From Runella defluvii (GTDB taxonomy: Bacteria; Bacteroidota; Bacteroidia; Cytophagales; Spirosomataceae): 64,000 bases of DNA. The stretch is from contig NZ_JACIBY010000002.1 in NCBI RefSeq assembly GCF_014195535.1, forward strand, positions 414,206 to 478,205, in the 5' to 3' direction. Below are positions 8,342 to 18,060 of the stretch, one piece after another; the stretch's first letter is position 1, and each line of letters opens with the position of its first letter. A program made the translations under genes and the position numbers. Below the pieces are notes generated by a model. That model made no database searches. It was not told the origin of the DNA and worked only from the letters and a program-made list of their open reading frames with translations.

Positions 8342-9451
8342 TTAACGCATCGATGCACTTGCAGCCGCAGCCGAACCTGTAGAAGCAGTGGTACTATCAG
8401 CTTCTTCTACGTAAGGAGCATAATTCATTGCCTTTGCACGCAATTTTTCAGGGATTTTAGAGATAAACTTAGGGTTTGCCTCCAAAATAGTCGATAGCAA
8501 AGGTTTTTGTTGTTGTTTCCAAGCATCAGCAGAAGCCTTGTCTTCAACAATCAGGCGCAAGCGCATTGCAAAGTGACCACGTCCACATACTTCCGTACAT
8601 GCAACTTCGTAATCGAAATTAGGATTGTTTAATTCTGCACGCATTTGCTCCGTTGACTTATCTGGAATAAACCAAAATTTTGTTGGCATACCAGGAACTG
8701 CATCCATTTTAACACGCATGTGAGGAATATACACACTGTGCAAAACGTCACGAGCACGGATTTTCAACAAGACAGGCTTACCTACTTCCACGTGCATTTC
8801 ACTTGGATTGATAAAGTCGTCCATTGATGCTTCGTCTGAATAATCAACGCCCATTTCGTTATCTGAAGTGATTAACTTGTAGTTATAGGCTCCAAGCTTA
8901 TTGTCCTGAACACCTCCATAACGAACAATCCAACCAAACTGTTTTCCCATAATTTCGACCACCTGAGAATCAGCTGGAGCATCGGCCATAATTTTAGTCC
9001 ATGAACGGAATCCTAAAAATACCAATGATGCCATGATTACGGCAGGAATCGCAGTCCAAATCAACTCCAACTTGTGGTTTTCAGGGTAAAAAGTAGCTTT
9101 ATAGCCTTTTTTGTACTGATATTTCCAAGAGAAGAAGAAAAGCAAAAAGTTTACGATAAAGAACGCAATCGTTAACAAACCCATATCAAGCCAAAATTGG
9201 CTATCTGTTTCCCGACCATGTGGGGAAGACGCTTCTGGCAAAAAAGCATCTCTTGATGCGAGGTAAGACCATACCATTGCTACTGAACCTGCAACCAAAA
9301 ACACCATCCAAAGTGCGGCATTGACTTTGTTGTTTGGTACAGGAGCATCACTTTCTGATTGAGTACTACCCATTACCTTTTGCAATTTTGCTGCTACGGC
9401 TATTGCAATTCCAAGCAGCACAACCAGTAGTAATCCAACTAAATAAATCAT
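8342..9451 (-). CDS. coxB: Cytochrome c oxidase subunit II (CuA subunit)
   Basis: Subunit II accepts electrons from cytochrome c through the binuclear CuA centre. The 369-residue protein has three hydrophobic segments (about 1-22, 45-67 and 90-113), one more than the usual two, and then the cupredoxin domain. CuA ligands are visible: His in VLHSVYIPH, then CTEVCGRGHFAM with the two Cys, the Glu-type backbone position, His and Met. There is no C-terminal heme c domain, so it is not a caa3 subunit. The tail is Ala/Ser/Thr-rich and low in complexity. It is the first oxidase gene after actF, 66 bases away. Confidence 0.95.
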   Translation of the reverse strand: MIYLVGLLLVVLLGIAIAVAAKLQKVMGSTQSESDAPVPNNKVNAALWMVFLVAGSVAMVWSYLASRDAFLPEASSPHGRETDSQFWLDMGLLTIAFFIVNFLLFFFSWKYQYKKGYKATFYPENHKLELIWTAIPAVIMASLVFLGFRSWTKIMADAPADSQVVEIMGKQFGWIVRYGGVQDNKLGAYNYKLITSDNEMGVDYSDEASMDDFINPSEMHVEVGKPVLLKIRARDVLHSVYIPHMRVKMDAVPGMPTKFWFIPDKSTEQMRAELNNPNFDYEVACTEVCGRGHFAMRLRLIVEDKASADAWKQQQKPLLSTILEANPKFISKIPEKLRAKAMNYAPYVEEADSTTASTGSAAAASASMR

Positions 9452-9517
9452 TGTTATTGTGTCGTTTTATATTGATTTAGAGATTTTGCTAGTTACGACA
9501 AAATCAATTTCTACAAA

Positions 9518-10834
9518 TTACGCAACATCATGGTGAAGAGACTCCTCTAACATTGGATGGTTGCGAGGGATTAGATTGCCTTTCGTCAACTGAGTTGAAA
9601 CTGACCAAATAAACGCACAAGCAAACAATAAAATAAAGCCAAACTCAACAGGCCCAAAACCAGCATGTTCGCCTACCGTACCTGGCATGATGTTGGTATA
9701 AAAATCGAAGTAGTGACCTACAAGGATTGACCAACAAGCGATTTTCAAAATCAATGGCGTACGCTTCGAATCCCTTGTCATTAAAACTAGGAAAGGGGTA
9801 ACAAAGTTTAAGAAAAGATTGATGAAAAATGGTGCTTTAAAAATACCACCATAACCACTAAAACGCTCACGGTAGTAGATAGCTTCTTCTGGAAGGTTAG
9901 CATAGTAGATAAGCAAGAACTGCGCAAACCAAACGTATGTCCAGAAAATTGAGAAGGCAAAACAGAATTTACCTAAGTCGTGTAGGTGGCTTTCGTTTAC
10001 TGCTTTCAAATAGCCACGCTCTTTCAACATAACAATGGTAAGCGTCATTGTTGCCAAACCTGCGACGTGCCAACTAGCGAGTGTGTACCATCCAAACATG
10101 GTTGAGAACCAGTGAGTATCGATTGCCATCACAAAATCCCAAGCTGAAGTAGATGAAGTTACGCCAAAAACTAACAAAAATGCCGTTCCGAATTTGATGG
10201 CTTTTTCATAATTCTCAGTTCCACCAATTTCGTCTTCTTGAAGCGACAAATTTCTCAATACTTTCCACAAGCCATACCACAAACCGAAATACAAAACGAG
10301 GCGGATGAAATAAAATGGTTTGTTCAAAAATCCTTTTTTACCTGCGATGATGGCATCGTAGTGTGGACTATTGGGATCCATAATACCTTCGTGCATCCAG
10401 TGGAATAATTTATCTCCAAAGCCTACAGCAAGCACCAAAATAATAATAGCTGGTACTGGCAAGAATGCAGGCATTGCCTCTGGGATTCTTCTAAATACGG
10501 CCGACCAACCCGCCTGAGCAAGGTTATTATAAGCTAAGAAGAATAAGCCAATGACAGAAATACCAGCAAAATAGACGCTATTTACCCAAAGGTTAGAAAT
10601 GATACGTTGTGACCAGTGGTAAGCGTGTTCGGCATGGTCGTGTGCATGTTCAGCAGCATGACCCGCAGCCCCATGAGCTTCGTGCCCATGTCCACCACCT
10701 TGAGATAACATATATGCTCCGATCAATACCAGCGCAGCGCCAATACCCATCCCAATGAGCAAATTGCGTTTTGATTCGGCGGTAAATTCAAATTGTTCTT
10801 CGACAGAAACAACTTCGTGATGATGTGCGCCCAT
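9518..10834 (-). CDS. actF: Alternative complex III subunit ActF (quinol:cytochrome c oxidoreductase, membrane subunit)
   Basis: A 438-residue polytopic protein of the NrfD-like family, with about ten membrane helices, one of the two large integral subunits (with ActC) of alternative complex III, which oxidises menaquinol. It is next to actE and coxB, the order found in Bacteroidota. Two His-rich parts stand out: MGAHHHEV at the N-terminus and residues 49-73 between the first two helices, where nine of 25 residues are His in a Gly/Ala/Glu setting. The second is long enough to bind metal but is not a known functional element. The family call rests on the whole gene order and on similarity of helices to ActC. 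Confidence 0.92.
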   Translation of the reverse strand: MGAHHHEVVSVEEQFEFTAESKRNLLIGMGIGAALVLIGAYMLSQGGGHGHEAHGAAGHAAEHAHDHAEHAYHWSQRIISNLWVNSVYFAGISVIGLFFLAYNNLAQAGWSAVFRRIPEAMPAFLPVPAIIILVLAVGFGDKLFHWMHEGIMDPNSPHYDAIIAGKKGFLNKPFYFIRLVLYFGLWYGLWKVLRNLSLQEDEIGGTENYEKAIKFGTAFLLVFGVTSSTSAWDFVMAIDTHWFSTMFGWYTLASWHVAGLATMTLTIVMLKERGYLKAVNESHLHDLGKFCFAFSIFWTYVWFAQFLLIYYANLPEEAIYYRERFSGYGGIFKAPFFINLFLNFVTPFLVLMTRDSKRTPLILKIACWSILVGHYFDFYTNIMPGTVGEHAGFGPVEFGFILLFACAFIWSVSTQLTKGNLIPRNHPMLEESLHHDVA

Positions 10835-10872
10835 TATAAATCTTTATCTTTAAGTTGTTGTTGGTTATCGCA

Positions 10873-10913
10873 GCGGCGAACCGCTAACTTGTTCGTAATT
10901 AGCGGTTTGCCGC
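10873..10913 (-). promoter_or_regulatory. Strong stem-loop between actE and actF
   Basis: A 15-base inverted repeat (10873-10887 with 10899-10913, one G-U-compatible mismatch) around an 11-base loop, in the 104-base gap between actE and actF. No U-run follows on the minus strand, so it is not a standard terminator. It may be an RNA-processing or stability element that sets different levels of the genes upstream and downstream. Confidence 0.6.
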
Positions 10914-10938
10914 TTCGGTTTATTACAGTAACTTAGTA

Positions 10939-11535
10939 CTAGCCTTTCTGTAATTTATGAATATAGTGAGCAATTTTCCAACGCTCTTCGGGAGTCACTT
11001 GTGAACCATGTGCCCACATACGACCTTTTCCGTGCGTAATTACGTGGAAAATATGTCCATCATTCATATTAAGGTAAGCATCTGCTTTGTAATTAGGTAC
11101 CCCTTTGTACATGTCAGCTACTGGGCCATCTCCTGCCCCTGTTTCACCATGGCAGTGTTGGCAATATCTTCCATATAGTGCTTTTCCTTCTGCAAGTGTT
11201 TTTGCAGTATTTGGAACAGGGTTTTTCAAAACGGCTTCCGCAGTAGCGAGCTCATCTTTACCGATGTGGTAAATCATCAAGTCCACGCTTGAGCTGTCAA
11301 ATTGAGTTTTGTAGTTACGGCGAGATACCGTTCCTGCTACAGGCTCACGCATGTTTTTACCATCAGCATTGATGGGGTTTTTCTCAATTTGGGTATATGG
11401 CTCATAACCAACCGAGTTGTACATGTTAGGAGCATATTCTAAACCTGCATCATCGTGACCACGTTGGCAAGAACTCAAAGCAGCGACGACAGCAAACGTA
11501 CCAGCAATTAATGTATTAATTTTTTTCATCTTCAT
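10939..11535 (-). CDS. actE: Alternative complex III subunit ActE (monoheme cytochrome c lipoprotein)
   Basis: ActE is a membrane-anchored cytochrome c of alternative complex III. The 198-residue precursor begins with a lipoprotein signal peptide whose lipobox is LSSC (Cys23). A single heme c site, CQHCH (residues 125-129), is followed by a class I cytochrome c fold, with the Met in GKGRMWAHG as likely sixth ligand. The ~90 residues between lipobox and heme domain would wrap on other subunits. It lies 9 bases after actD (chosen start) stop codon and 104 bases before actF, with a stem-loop between. Confidence 0.93.
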   Translation of the reverse strand: MKMKKINTLIAGTFAVVAALSSCQRGHDDAGLEYAPNMYNSVGYEPYTQIEKNPINADGKNMREPVAGTVSRRNYKTQFDSSSVDLMIYHIGKDELATAEAVLKNPVPNTAKTLAEGKALYGRYCQHCHGETGAGDGPVADMYKGVPNYKADAYLNMNDGHIFHVITHGKGRMWAHGSQVTPEERWKIAHYIHKLQKG

Positions 11536-11544
11536 TTAAAAACA

Positions 11545-12072
11545 TTAAACCTGTTTAACACTCACCTCTTCTGCTCCTGAAGCTTTTACCAAACTAGCGA
11601 TTTCAGCTTCTGACATTTTGTTTTTGCTTAGGTCAATCGCCATCACAAATTTATTGTCAGTACAACGTGGGTCAAACAAAAGTGGCTCAACGGTTGGCCC
11701 TAATCCATTTGACAGGAAAAAGGTAATTGTCATACCAAAAGCCGTAAAAAGTACCGTAAGCTCAAACATAATTGGAATGTAGTTTGGAAAAGAAAGGGGA
11801 TCCTTTCCACCAATTACCATCGGCCAATCGATTCCCATTGTCCAAGTAGTCAACGTAATTGCGCATAAAAACCCAGTCAAACCAAAGCAAAATGCCGCAA
11901 TACCGATACGAGTCCGTGGGTGGCCAATTGCTATGTCCATTCCGTGAATAGCAAAAGGTGAATACACTTCGTAGATTTTCACCCCAGCGCTTTTAATTTT
12001 ATTTACTGCGGCGAGTGCTACGTCATCATCGTCATAAACACCTACCAAAAACTTCTTATTTGCGTCCGTCAT
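11545..12072 (-). CDS. actD: Alternative complex III subunit ActD (DUF3341)
   Basis: ActD is a small membrane subunit of alternative complex III. The protein has an N-terminal soluble domain beginning FLVGVYDDDDVALAAVNKIK, which resembles a ferredoxin-fold regulator-like domain, then two helices (about 75-95 and 115-138) and a short C-terminal domain; this is the DUF3341 architecture. I start it at ATG 12072 because the longer frame opens only at a TTG and adds ten unconserved-looking residues. It follows actC by 50 bases. Confidence 0.9.
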   Translation of the reverse strand: MTDANKKFLVGVYDDDDVALAAVNKIKSAGVKIYEVYSPFAIHGMDIAIGHPRTRIGIAAFCFGLTGFLCAITLTTWTMGIDWPMVIGGKDPLSFPNYIPIMFELTVLFTAFGMTITFFLSNGLGPTVEPLLFDPRCTDNKFVMAIDLSKNKMSEAEIASLVKASGAEEVSVKQV

Positions 12073-12122
12073 TGTTGTCTCAATTATTTTTTGAAAACTC
12101 AATTTTAACTTCCCTTACTCTC

Positions 12123-13550
12123 TTATTCTGCATCTTTTTTGTAGGCAGGAGAAGCTAATCTGTCTGCTTTAGAAACGCCTGCGATTTTTTTGGGCAATTG
12201 CTCAGAAGTTGTCCGCAATACACCCTTCACCTCTGCCATGTTGATTACTGGCAAATACTTAGAGAACAATAAGAAAAGAGTGCCAAACAAACCAAATGAG
12301 AAGATATAGTCACCGATGTCAAACATTGTTGGTGAAAACATTGCCCAGCTCGACGGAATATAGTCGCGGTGAAGTGACGTCACAATAATTACGAAACGCT
12401 CAAACCACATACCGATGTTTACAATGACGGAAATGAAGAACGTCCATTTAACACTACGACGAAGTGAACGTGACCAGAAAAGCTGTGGAGAGATTACGTT
12501 ACACGTCATCATCGCCCAGTATGCCCACCAGTATGGCCCCGTAGCACGGTTGATAAATGCGTAGCTTTCGTACTCAACGCCTGAATACCAAGCGATAAAG
12601 AACTCAGTCAAATAAGCTACCCCCACAATCGAACCCGTCAACGTGATGATTTTGTTCATCATTTCGATGTGCTCAAATGTGATATAATCTTCCAACTTAT
12701 ATACGACACGAGCGATAAGCATCAAGTTTTGTACCATGGCAAAACCAGAGAAAATCGCACCTGCTACGAAGTAAGGAGGGAAGATGGTTGTGTGCCAACC
12801 AGGAATAACCGAGGTTGCAAAGTCCATGGATACAATCGTGTGTACTGAAAGTACGAGTGGTGTTGACAAACCAGCCAAGATTAAGCTGATGTACTCGTAA
12901 CGTGCCCAAGTTTTGGCTGAACCATTCCAGCCCATTGCCAATGTACCGTAAATATATTTAGATACTTTGTTTTGAGCACGGTCACGGATAGTAGCCAAAT
13001 CAGGCACAAGACCTACATACCAGAACAAACAAGATACTGAAAAATACGTTGAAATCGCGAATACGTCCCAAACCAATGGAGAGTTGAAGTTAACCCACAA
13101 TGATCCGAATGTGTTTGGCAAAGGCAAAGCCCAGTGCGCCATCCACGGACGGCCCATGTGCATCAAGATAAACGAAGCCGCACAAATAACGGCGAAAATC
13201 GTCATCGCTTCAGCAGCACGGTTGATAGAAGTTCTCCATTTTTGACGGAACAACAACAAGATTGCGGAGATAAGTGTACCAGCGTGACCGATACCTACCC
13301 ACCATACGAAGTTGGTAATGTCCCATGCCCAACCTACAGTTTTATTAAGGCCCCAAACGCCCAAACCTTCCCACCAAGTCCAGAAGAGACAGCAAGTACC
13401 ATACAGTAAAACCACAACAGAAATGGCAAATGCTATTTTCCACTCTTTGGTTGGTTTACCTTCCACCTGCTTGCAGATATCCTCTGTTACGTCAGCATAC
13501 GTCTTGCCGCCTGTTACAAGAGGGGTTCTTACGGGTGAAGTAACGTGCAT
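12123..13550 (-). CDS. actC: Alternative complex III subunit ActC (NrfD/PsrC family quinol-binding subunit)
   Basis: ActC is the main quinone-binding integral subunit of alternative complex III, related to NrfD and PsrC. It is 475 residues with about ten transmembrane helices; [14 protein letters not shown] and the following helices match the NrfD-family start, and [23 protein letters not shown] is the family's periplasmic region near the quinol site (key residues D, W, H, P). Electrons pass from here to the Fe-S clusters of ActB and then to the hemes of ActA and ActE. It is 110 bases downstream of actB, with two hairpins in the gap. Confidence 0.94.
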   Translation of the reverse strand: MHVTSPVRTPLVTGGKTYADVTEDICKQVEGKPTKEWKIAFAISVVVLLYGTCCLFWTWWEGLGVWGLNKTVGWAWDITNFVWWVGIGHAGTLISAILLLFRQKWRTSINRAAEAMTIFAVICAASFILMHMGRPWMAHWALPLPNTFGSLWVNFNSPLVWDVFAISTYFSVSCLFWYVGLVPDLATIRDRAQNKVSKYIYGTLAMGWNGSAKTWARYEYISLILAGLSTPLVLSVHTIVSMDFATSVIPGWHTTIFPPYFVAGAIFSGFAMVQNLMLIARVVYKLEDYITFEHIEMMNKIITLTGSIVGVAYLTEFFIAWYSGVEYESYAFINRATGPYWWAYWAMMTCNVISPQLFWSRSLRRSVKWTFFISVIVNIGMWFERFVIIVTSLHRDYIPSSWAMFSPTMFDIGDYIFSFGLFGTLFLLFSKYLPVINMAEVKGVLRTTSEQLPKKIAGVSKADRLASPAYKKDAE

Positions 13551-13601
13551 ATTTTTAAGAGTTAATAGTTATTTTATTGATTTTTCTCTGTGTACTTTGA
13601 C

Positions 13602-13652
13602 AAAATAGCTCGACTATTTTATCGAGAGCCACTGCTCCGAAAAGCAGTGGCT
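13602..13652 (-). promoter_or_regulatory. Two adjacent stem-loops between actB and actC
   Basis: Stem one pairs 13627-13636 with 13643-13652 (ten perfect pairs, six-base loop); stem two pairs 13602-13608 with 13614-13620 (seven pairs). On the minus strand they lie just after the actB stop codon. No long U-run follows, so partial termination or 3'-end protection of an actAB segment is more likely than full termination. Confidence 0.55.
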
Positions 13653-13660
13653 TTGATTTA

Positions 13661-16600
13661 TTAGTGACCTCCGTGCTCAGCATGTTGGTGCCCTTCGTGA
13701 GCCGTAGCTTTAGAAGTATCCACATCTTTGTTACGAATCTTAGTCAAGTAAGAAATCTGCGGTTTGACGTTGATTTCATCCAACATTTGGAATGCACGTC
13801 CTTCTTTCTCTTCTGCCAACAACTTAGAGATACGGCTGCTTGGATCATTCATATCACCAAACACAATCGCTTCTGTTGGGCATGATTGCGAACATGCTAC
13901 TTCAATTTCTCCGTCAATTGGACGACGACGCTCTTTCTTCGCATTCAACTTACCTTCTTGGATACGTTGCACACACATTGAGCATTTTTCAATAACCCCG
14001 CGCGAACGTACAGTTACGTCTGGGTTGATGACCATTTTACCAAGGTCGTTATTGAAGTGATAATCGAATTTATCGTTATCGAAGTACTTAAACCAGTTGA
14101 AGCGACGTACTTTGTATGGGCAGTTGTTTGCACAATAACGTGTACCTACACAACGGTTATAAGCCATTTGGTTCAAACCTTCTGTGCTGTGGGTTGTGGC
14201 CAATACTGGACAAACCGTCTCACAAGGAGCGTTTCCACAGTGCTGACACATCAACGGCTGGAATGTTACTTCTGGGTTTTCAGAGGCAACTTCCAAACCA
14301 CTCAAATCATCCACTGGTGCATCGCTGCTGTAATAGCGGTCGATACGAATCCAGTGCATTTCACGGCGGTTGATTACTTCTTGGCGGCCAACTACCGAAA
14401 CGTTATTTTCTGCTTGGCAGCTAATTACGCACGCACCACAACCTGTACATGAGTTAAGGTCAATCGCCAATCCCCAAGAATGGTTTGGTTTTTCATAACC
14501 ATTCCACAATGAAATTTCTCCTGGCGCTTTCACCCCTTCTGAAGTAACAACGTGCGGGAAATAACGACCTGCTTTGCTATCTTTTTGATACTCACCAAGA
14601 CGAGCTTCTTGAAGCACCGACTTACGCGCCATTACGGTGTCGTGAGTCTGTGTTTGCGCAACTTTGTGTGTATCTCCAGTTTTAGTTAGGGTACCTTCAC
14701 CTGCACTGAAGCTAACAGCTCCGCCTTTCAGTTGAGCCAGAGGATATACATTTACCCCTACACCATTACCTGCTTTTCCAGCTTTCTCGCGACCGTACCC
14801 AATCGCAATAGCGACGGTTCCGTTGGCTTGACCTGGCTGAATTACGACTGGTAATTCAACAGATTTACCTTTTATTTCTACCTTAACAACGTCGTCTTGC
14901 GCTATTCCTAGTTCTTTTGCTGTTTTTTGAGAAACACATGCGTAGTTATCCCAGCAAGCTTTTGTGATTGGATCTGGGAACTCTTGCAACCAAGGGTTGT
15001 TGGCTAATGCCCCTGTTCCCATTCCTACCTTTTCATAAAGAACCACTTCAAGGCCAGAAGCATTTGCTTTGTAGGCACCGTTGATTGCAGCGACTGCGGC
15101 TTCTACACCTGCCACTGTTCCAGCACCACTAGCTGCTACGGCTCCTTTTTCATAAACACCGTCATGCAATGCTTTTGTCCAAGCATTTTCAAAATCTGCC
15201 CCACCAATTACGTTGGCTTTCCAGTAGTTACGCAAATAAGCGTAAAAGTCAGAATTCAAACCAGCCCATTTCAATAAGCTTGATTGTGCTTGGCGCGTTT
15301 TATAAATCAGTGAAATGGCAGGTTGCTGCAAGCTATAGAATCCAGCAACTGGTTGTGCATCACCCCAGCTTTCTAAATAATGAGGAGCAGGTGCGATGTA
15401 TTTGCAAAGTGAAGATGTTTCATCGGCACGATCAGCAAATGAAACCGAAAGCGCTACTTTAGAAAGTCCTTCTTTCAATTCAGCTCCACGTGGATGATCA
15501 TAGACAGGGTTGCAACCGTAGAAAATCACGGCGCTTACTGAACCACCTTTTACTTCATCAATCAACGTGTTCATGGCAGCGTCATCTCCTTGACGGAAGT
15601 ACGCTGGTGTGCCCAAATCAATCGTAGCGCCATACGAACCAAGTGTTTGGTTAATAGCATTTACTACAACTTGAACACTCGCATCGTTTGAGCCAGATAC
15701 GACCAACGAAGCCCCTTGGGCAGCTTTTAATTCTTTCGCTGCTTTATCAAGCATTTTGTCAACCTCAGCACCTAACGAAGCGCTTCCGTTGCCAGTAATC
15801 TTATTATATAACGCCAACGCTACAAGACCTTCTTGTGAAGGTTTGATGGCTGTGCGGTAGTCAGCGTTTGAACCAGTAAGTGACAATGTTGTCTCAAATT
15901 GGAAGTGACGCGACATTGATTTATTTCCGCCTTTTGCACTGCTTATTTTACGGCCTTTGGCATATTGGGTTGAGAACGCATCTGGAGCAACCCAAGTACC
16001 TAAAAAGTCGCAACTTAAACCTACAATTACTTTTGCTTTACTAAAATCATACGATGGCAATATTGCTTTGCCAAAAGACTCAGCGTTCGCTTTGATTAAG
16101 CCAGATGCTGAATTTACATCGTAAGAAATGTGTTTTGTTGTAGGATATTTTGCAGCAAAGTCGCCGATAACAGCTTTTGTTGAAGGGCTTAAAATGGTAG
16201 AAGAAACGATACGAATCTGTCCGCCTTTTGCCAATTGAGCTGAGATTTCTTTGTCAATTACATCCCAGTCAGCATCAGCATCCCCTTTTTTAGGGCCTTT
16301 CAATTTTTCAATATCGTATAACGCCAACAAAGAGGCATGTGCGCGAGCACTAACCCCTCCTCTGCTTACACTCGATTGTTTGTTTCCTTCAATTTTGACT
16401 GGACGTCCTTCGCGAGTTTTTACTAGAATACTAGCATAATCTCCGCCCTCAGCGTACGTCGATGCGTACCAATCTGCGATAGTCGGGAAGGTATCTACTG
16501 GCTTGTTGAGATAAGGAACTGCTTTTCTTATGGGAGCTTCACACGCAGCCAACGACACGGCAGCAACGCCAAATCCCAGCACTTTCAAGAAATCGCGACG

Positions 16601-16750
16601 GTCTGAACCAATACCATCGACGATGCTCTTGTTTTCACTGGAATTAGTAGGTTCAAAGCTACCAAATTCGTTATGGGCGTTTTTTACAAAAGTCTCATCA
16701 TTCCGAAGCTCCTCTAGTCCTTTCCAATACCTCTTCGTTTGGTTTTCCAT
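13661..16750 (-). CDS. actB: Alternative complex III subunit ActB (molybdopterin-oxidoreductase-like plus Fe-S domain)
   Basis: ActB is a fusion: an N-terminal domain related to molybdopterin oxidoreductases that in known complexes carries no molybdenum cofactor, and a C-terminal ferredoxin domain. The N-terminus has a twin-arginine motif RRDFLK (residues 51-56) followed by a hydrophobic stretch ending in AAC (Cys70), about 50 residues further in than usual for Tat signals; this displaced signal is typical of the family. The Fe-S part shows CTGCGACVISC, CQHCGNAPCETVC, CVGTRYCANNC and CSMC with ACSQSC, enough for four clusters. The last 16 residues hold five His. It begins 42 bases after actA. 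Length (1029) is normal for ActB. Confidence 0.95.
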   Translation of the reverse strand: MENQTKRYWKGLEELRNDETFVKNAHNEFGSFEPTNSSENKSIVDGIGSDRRDFLKVLGFGVAAVSLAACEAPIRKAVPYLNKPVDTFPTIADWYASTYAEGGDYASILVKTREGRPVKIEGNKQSSVSRGGVSARAHASLLALYDIEKLKGPKKGDADADWDVIDKEISAQLAKGGQIRIVSSTILSPSTKAVIGDFAAKYPTTKHISYDVNSASGLIKANAESFGKAILPSYDFSKAKVIVGLSCDFLGTWVAPDAFSTQYAKGRKISSAKGGNKSMSRHFQFETTLSLTGSNADYRTAIKPSQEGLVALALYNKITGNGSASLGAEVDKMLDKAAKELKAAQGASLVVSGSNDASVQVVVNAINQTLGSYGATIDLGTPAYFRQGDDAAMNTLIDEVKGGSVSAVIFYGCNPVYDHPRGAELKEGLSKVALSVSFADRADETSSLCKYIAPAPHYLESWGDAQPVAGFYSLQQPAISLIYKTRQAQSSLLKWAGLNSDFYAYLRNYWKANVIGGADFENAWTKALHDGVYEKGAVAASGAGTVAGVEAAVAAINGAYKANASGLEVVLYEKVGMGTGALANNPWLQEFPDPITKACWDNYACVSQKTAKELGIAQDDVVKVEIKGKSVELPVVIQPGQANGTVAIAIGYGREKAGKAGNGVGVNVYPLAQLKGGAVSFSAGEGTLTKTGDTHKVAQTQTHDTVMARKSVLQEARLGEYQKDSKAGRYFPHVVTSEGVKAPGEISLWNGYEKPNHSWGLAIDLNSCTGCGACVISCQAENNVSVVGRQEVINRREMHWIRIDRYYSSDAPVDDLSGLEVASENPEVTFQPLMCQHCGNAPCETVCPVLATTHSTEGLNQMAYNRCVGTRYCANNCPYKVRRFNWFKYFDNDKFDYHFNNDLGKMVINPDVTVRSRGVIEKCSMCVQRIQEGKLNAKKERRRPIDGEIEVACSQSCPTEAIVFGDMNDPSSRISKLLAEEKEGRAFQMLDEINVKPQISYLTKIRNKDVDTSKATAHEGHQHAEHGGH

Positions 16751-16792
16751 ATATTTATGAATGTAGATTCTGGATTCTTATATTTTCTAGTT

Positions 16793-18019
16793 CTAGTAGT
16801 GACACTTTGAACATTCCAAGCCGCCAATATCAGCCACTTTCAATGGCTTATCGCTTTTCTCAGCATGAAGCTGAACTAGCTTGTCATAATAGGCGTTTTC
16901 TTTTGTATTAACGTCTGTCTTGCGGTGACAGTCGATACACCAACCCATTGTCAAGGTTGAACGTTGTTGAACAACCTCCATCGTTTGGATTTCACCGTGG
17001 CACTGCTGACACTGAAGACCACCCACGTTTACGTGTTGGGCGTGGTTAAAATACGCCAAATCAGGTAGGTTGTGAACACGTACCCACTGGATTGGCTTGT
17101 TTTCCTCGATAGCCGAGTAAATTTTTTGGATTTCTGGAGATTCTTTTTTGATAACTCCGTGGCAGTTCATACAAATGTTTGCCGAAGGAATTGTCGCAGA
17201 CTTACCACGGTTAACCCCTGTGTGGCAGTAGTTACAGTCAATTTTATATTGACCTGCGTGCAGTTTGTGCGAGAAAGCGATTGGTTGCTTTGGAGCGTAT
17301 CCTTGTTGGATACCTACGCCATACAAGCCATCAAGGGTAGCTTTCGTCACCATCAATACAAAGAACCATACTGTTGCACTGCGGATAGCTGAGTTTTTGC
17401 TCATGGCTACCAAACCGTTACGAAGTTTGTCGCCAAAAGAACCGCCATCACCAGCACCTACTTCTCCGCTCACTGCTTTTGAGAGAATAGATACAATTGC
17501 CAGCAATACTCCAAGAACAAGTAGCATCACTAATAATAATGCAACCAAAATGTACGTAAACAAATCAGACGACTCAGCTGCTACTCCACCCGCTGCCGCA
17601 GTAGCACCCGCCGCTGCAGGAGCTGCCGCCACTGCTGTATTTGCTTTTTCAATGTAAGCTACGATGTCTTTTACTTCCGTTTCACCAAATGCTGGGAAGG
17701 CAGTCATCTGCGCTTTGTTGAATTTGTTGTACAAAGCAACTGCATATTCGTCACCTGACTGGATTACTCCGTTCGGGTTTTTCACCCACTTAACAAGCCA
17801 AGCTAAGTCCCGACGTTTCTGAATGTCTTTCAATCCTGGCCCGACGACTACTTCGTCTTTTGCTGAGTGACAAGCTTTACAGTTGTTATTAAATAGTGAT
17901 TCGCCATTGGCTGCATCACCATCTTGAGCTACTGCACTGAATCCAACAGTAGTCAACATTGCTACTACTAATAGCCGACTGATGTTGCGCATTTTTTTGA
18001 AAAATAAACTACTCTTCAT
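16793..18019 (-). CDS. actA: Alternative complex III subunit ActA (multiheme cytochrome c with N-terminal cytochrome domain)
   Basis: ActA is the multiheme cytochrome of alternative complex III. Numbering from an upstream ATG at 18043: a signal peptide ending VAQ (residue 40), a class I cytochrome c domain with CKACH (55-59), an Ala-rich linker, a helix (162-189), a short cytoplasmic part, a second helix (222-240), then five heme sites at CNYCH (270), CMNCH (291), CQQCH (345), CIDCH (369) and CSKCH (411). So six heme motifs are present, where the characterised core is pentaheme. I prefer the ATG at 18019 because the promoter's -7 element ends at 18061 and would leave almost no leader for 18043; ATG 17992 is also possible. 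First gene of the long operon. Confidence 0.94.
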   Translation of the reverse strand: MKSSLFFKKMRNISRLLVVAMLTTVGFSAVAQDGDAANGESLFNNNCKACHSAKDEVVVGPGLKDIQKRRDLAWLVKWVKNPNGVIQSGDEYAVALYNKFNKAQMTAFPAFGETEVKDIVAYIEKANTAVAAAPAAAGATAAAGGVAAESSDLFTYILVALLLVMLLVLGVLLAIVSILSKAVSGEVGAGDGGSFGDKLRNGLVAMSKNSAIRSATVWFFVLMVTKATLDGLYGVGIQQGYAPKQPIAFSHKLHAGQYKIDCNYCHTGVNRGKSATIPSANICMNCHGVIKKESPEIQKIYSAIEENKPIQWVRVHNLPDLAYFNHAQHVNVGGLQCQQCHGEIQTMEVVQQRSTLTMGWCIDCHRKTDVNTKENAYYDKLVQLHAEKSDKPLKVADIGGLECSKCHY

Positions 18020-18060
18020 TCGTGTATGAATTAACAAAAACATGATACTTCTTGACCCTA

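Noticed and set aside
14057-14452. 131-codon plus-strand frame within actB
   Set aside because: It mirrors the Cys-rich Fe-S region of actB; no start context or protein-like features of its own.
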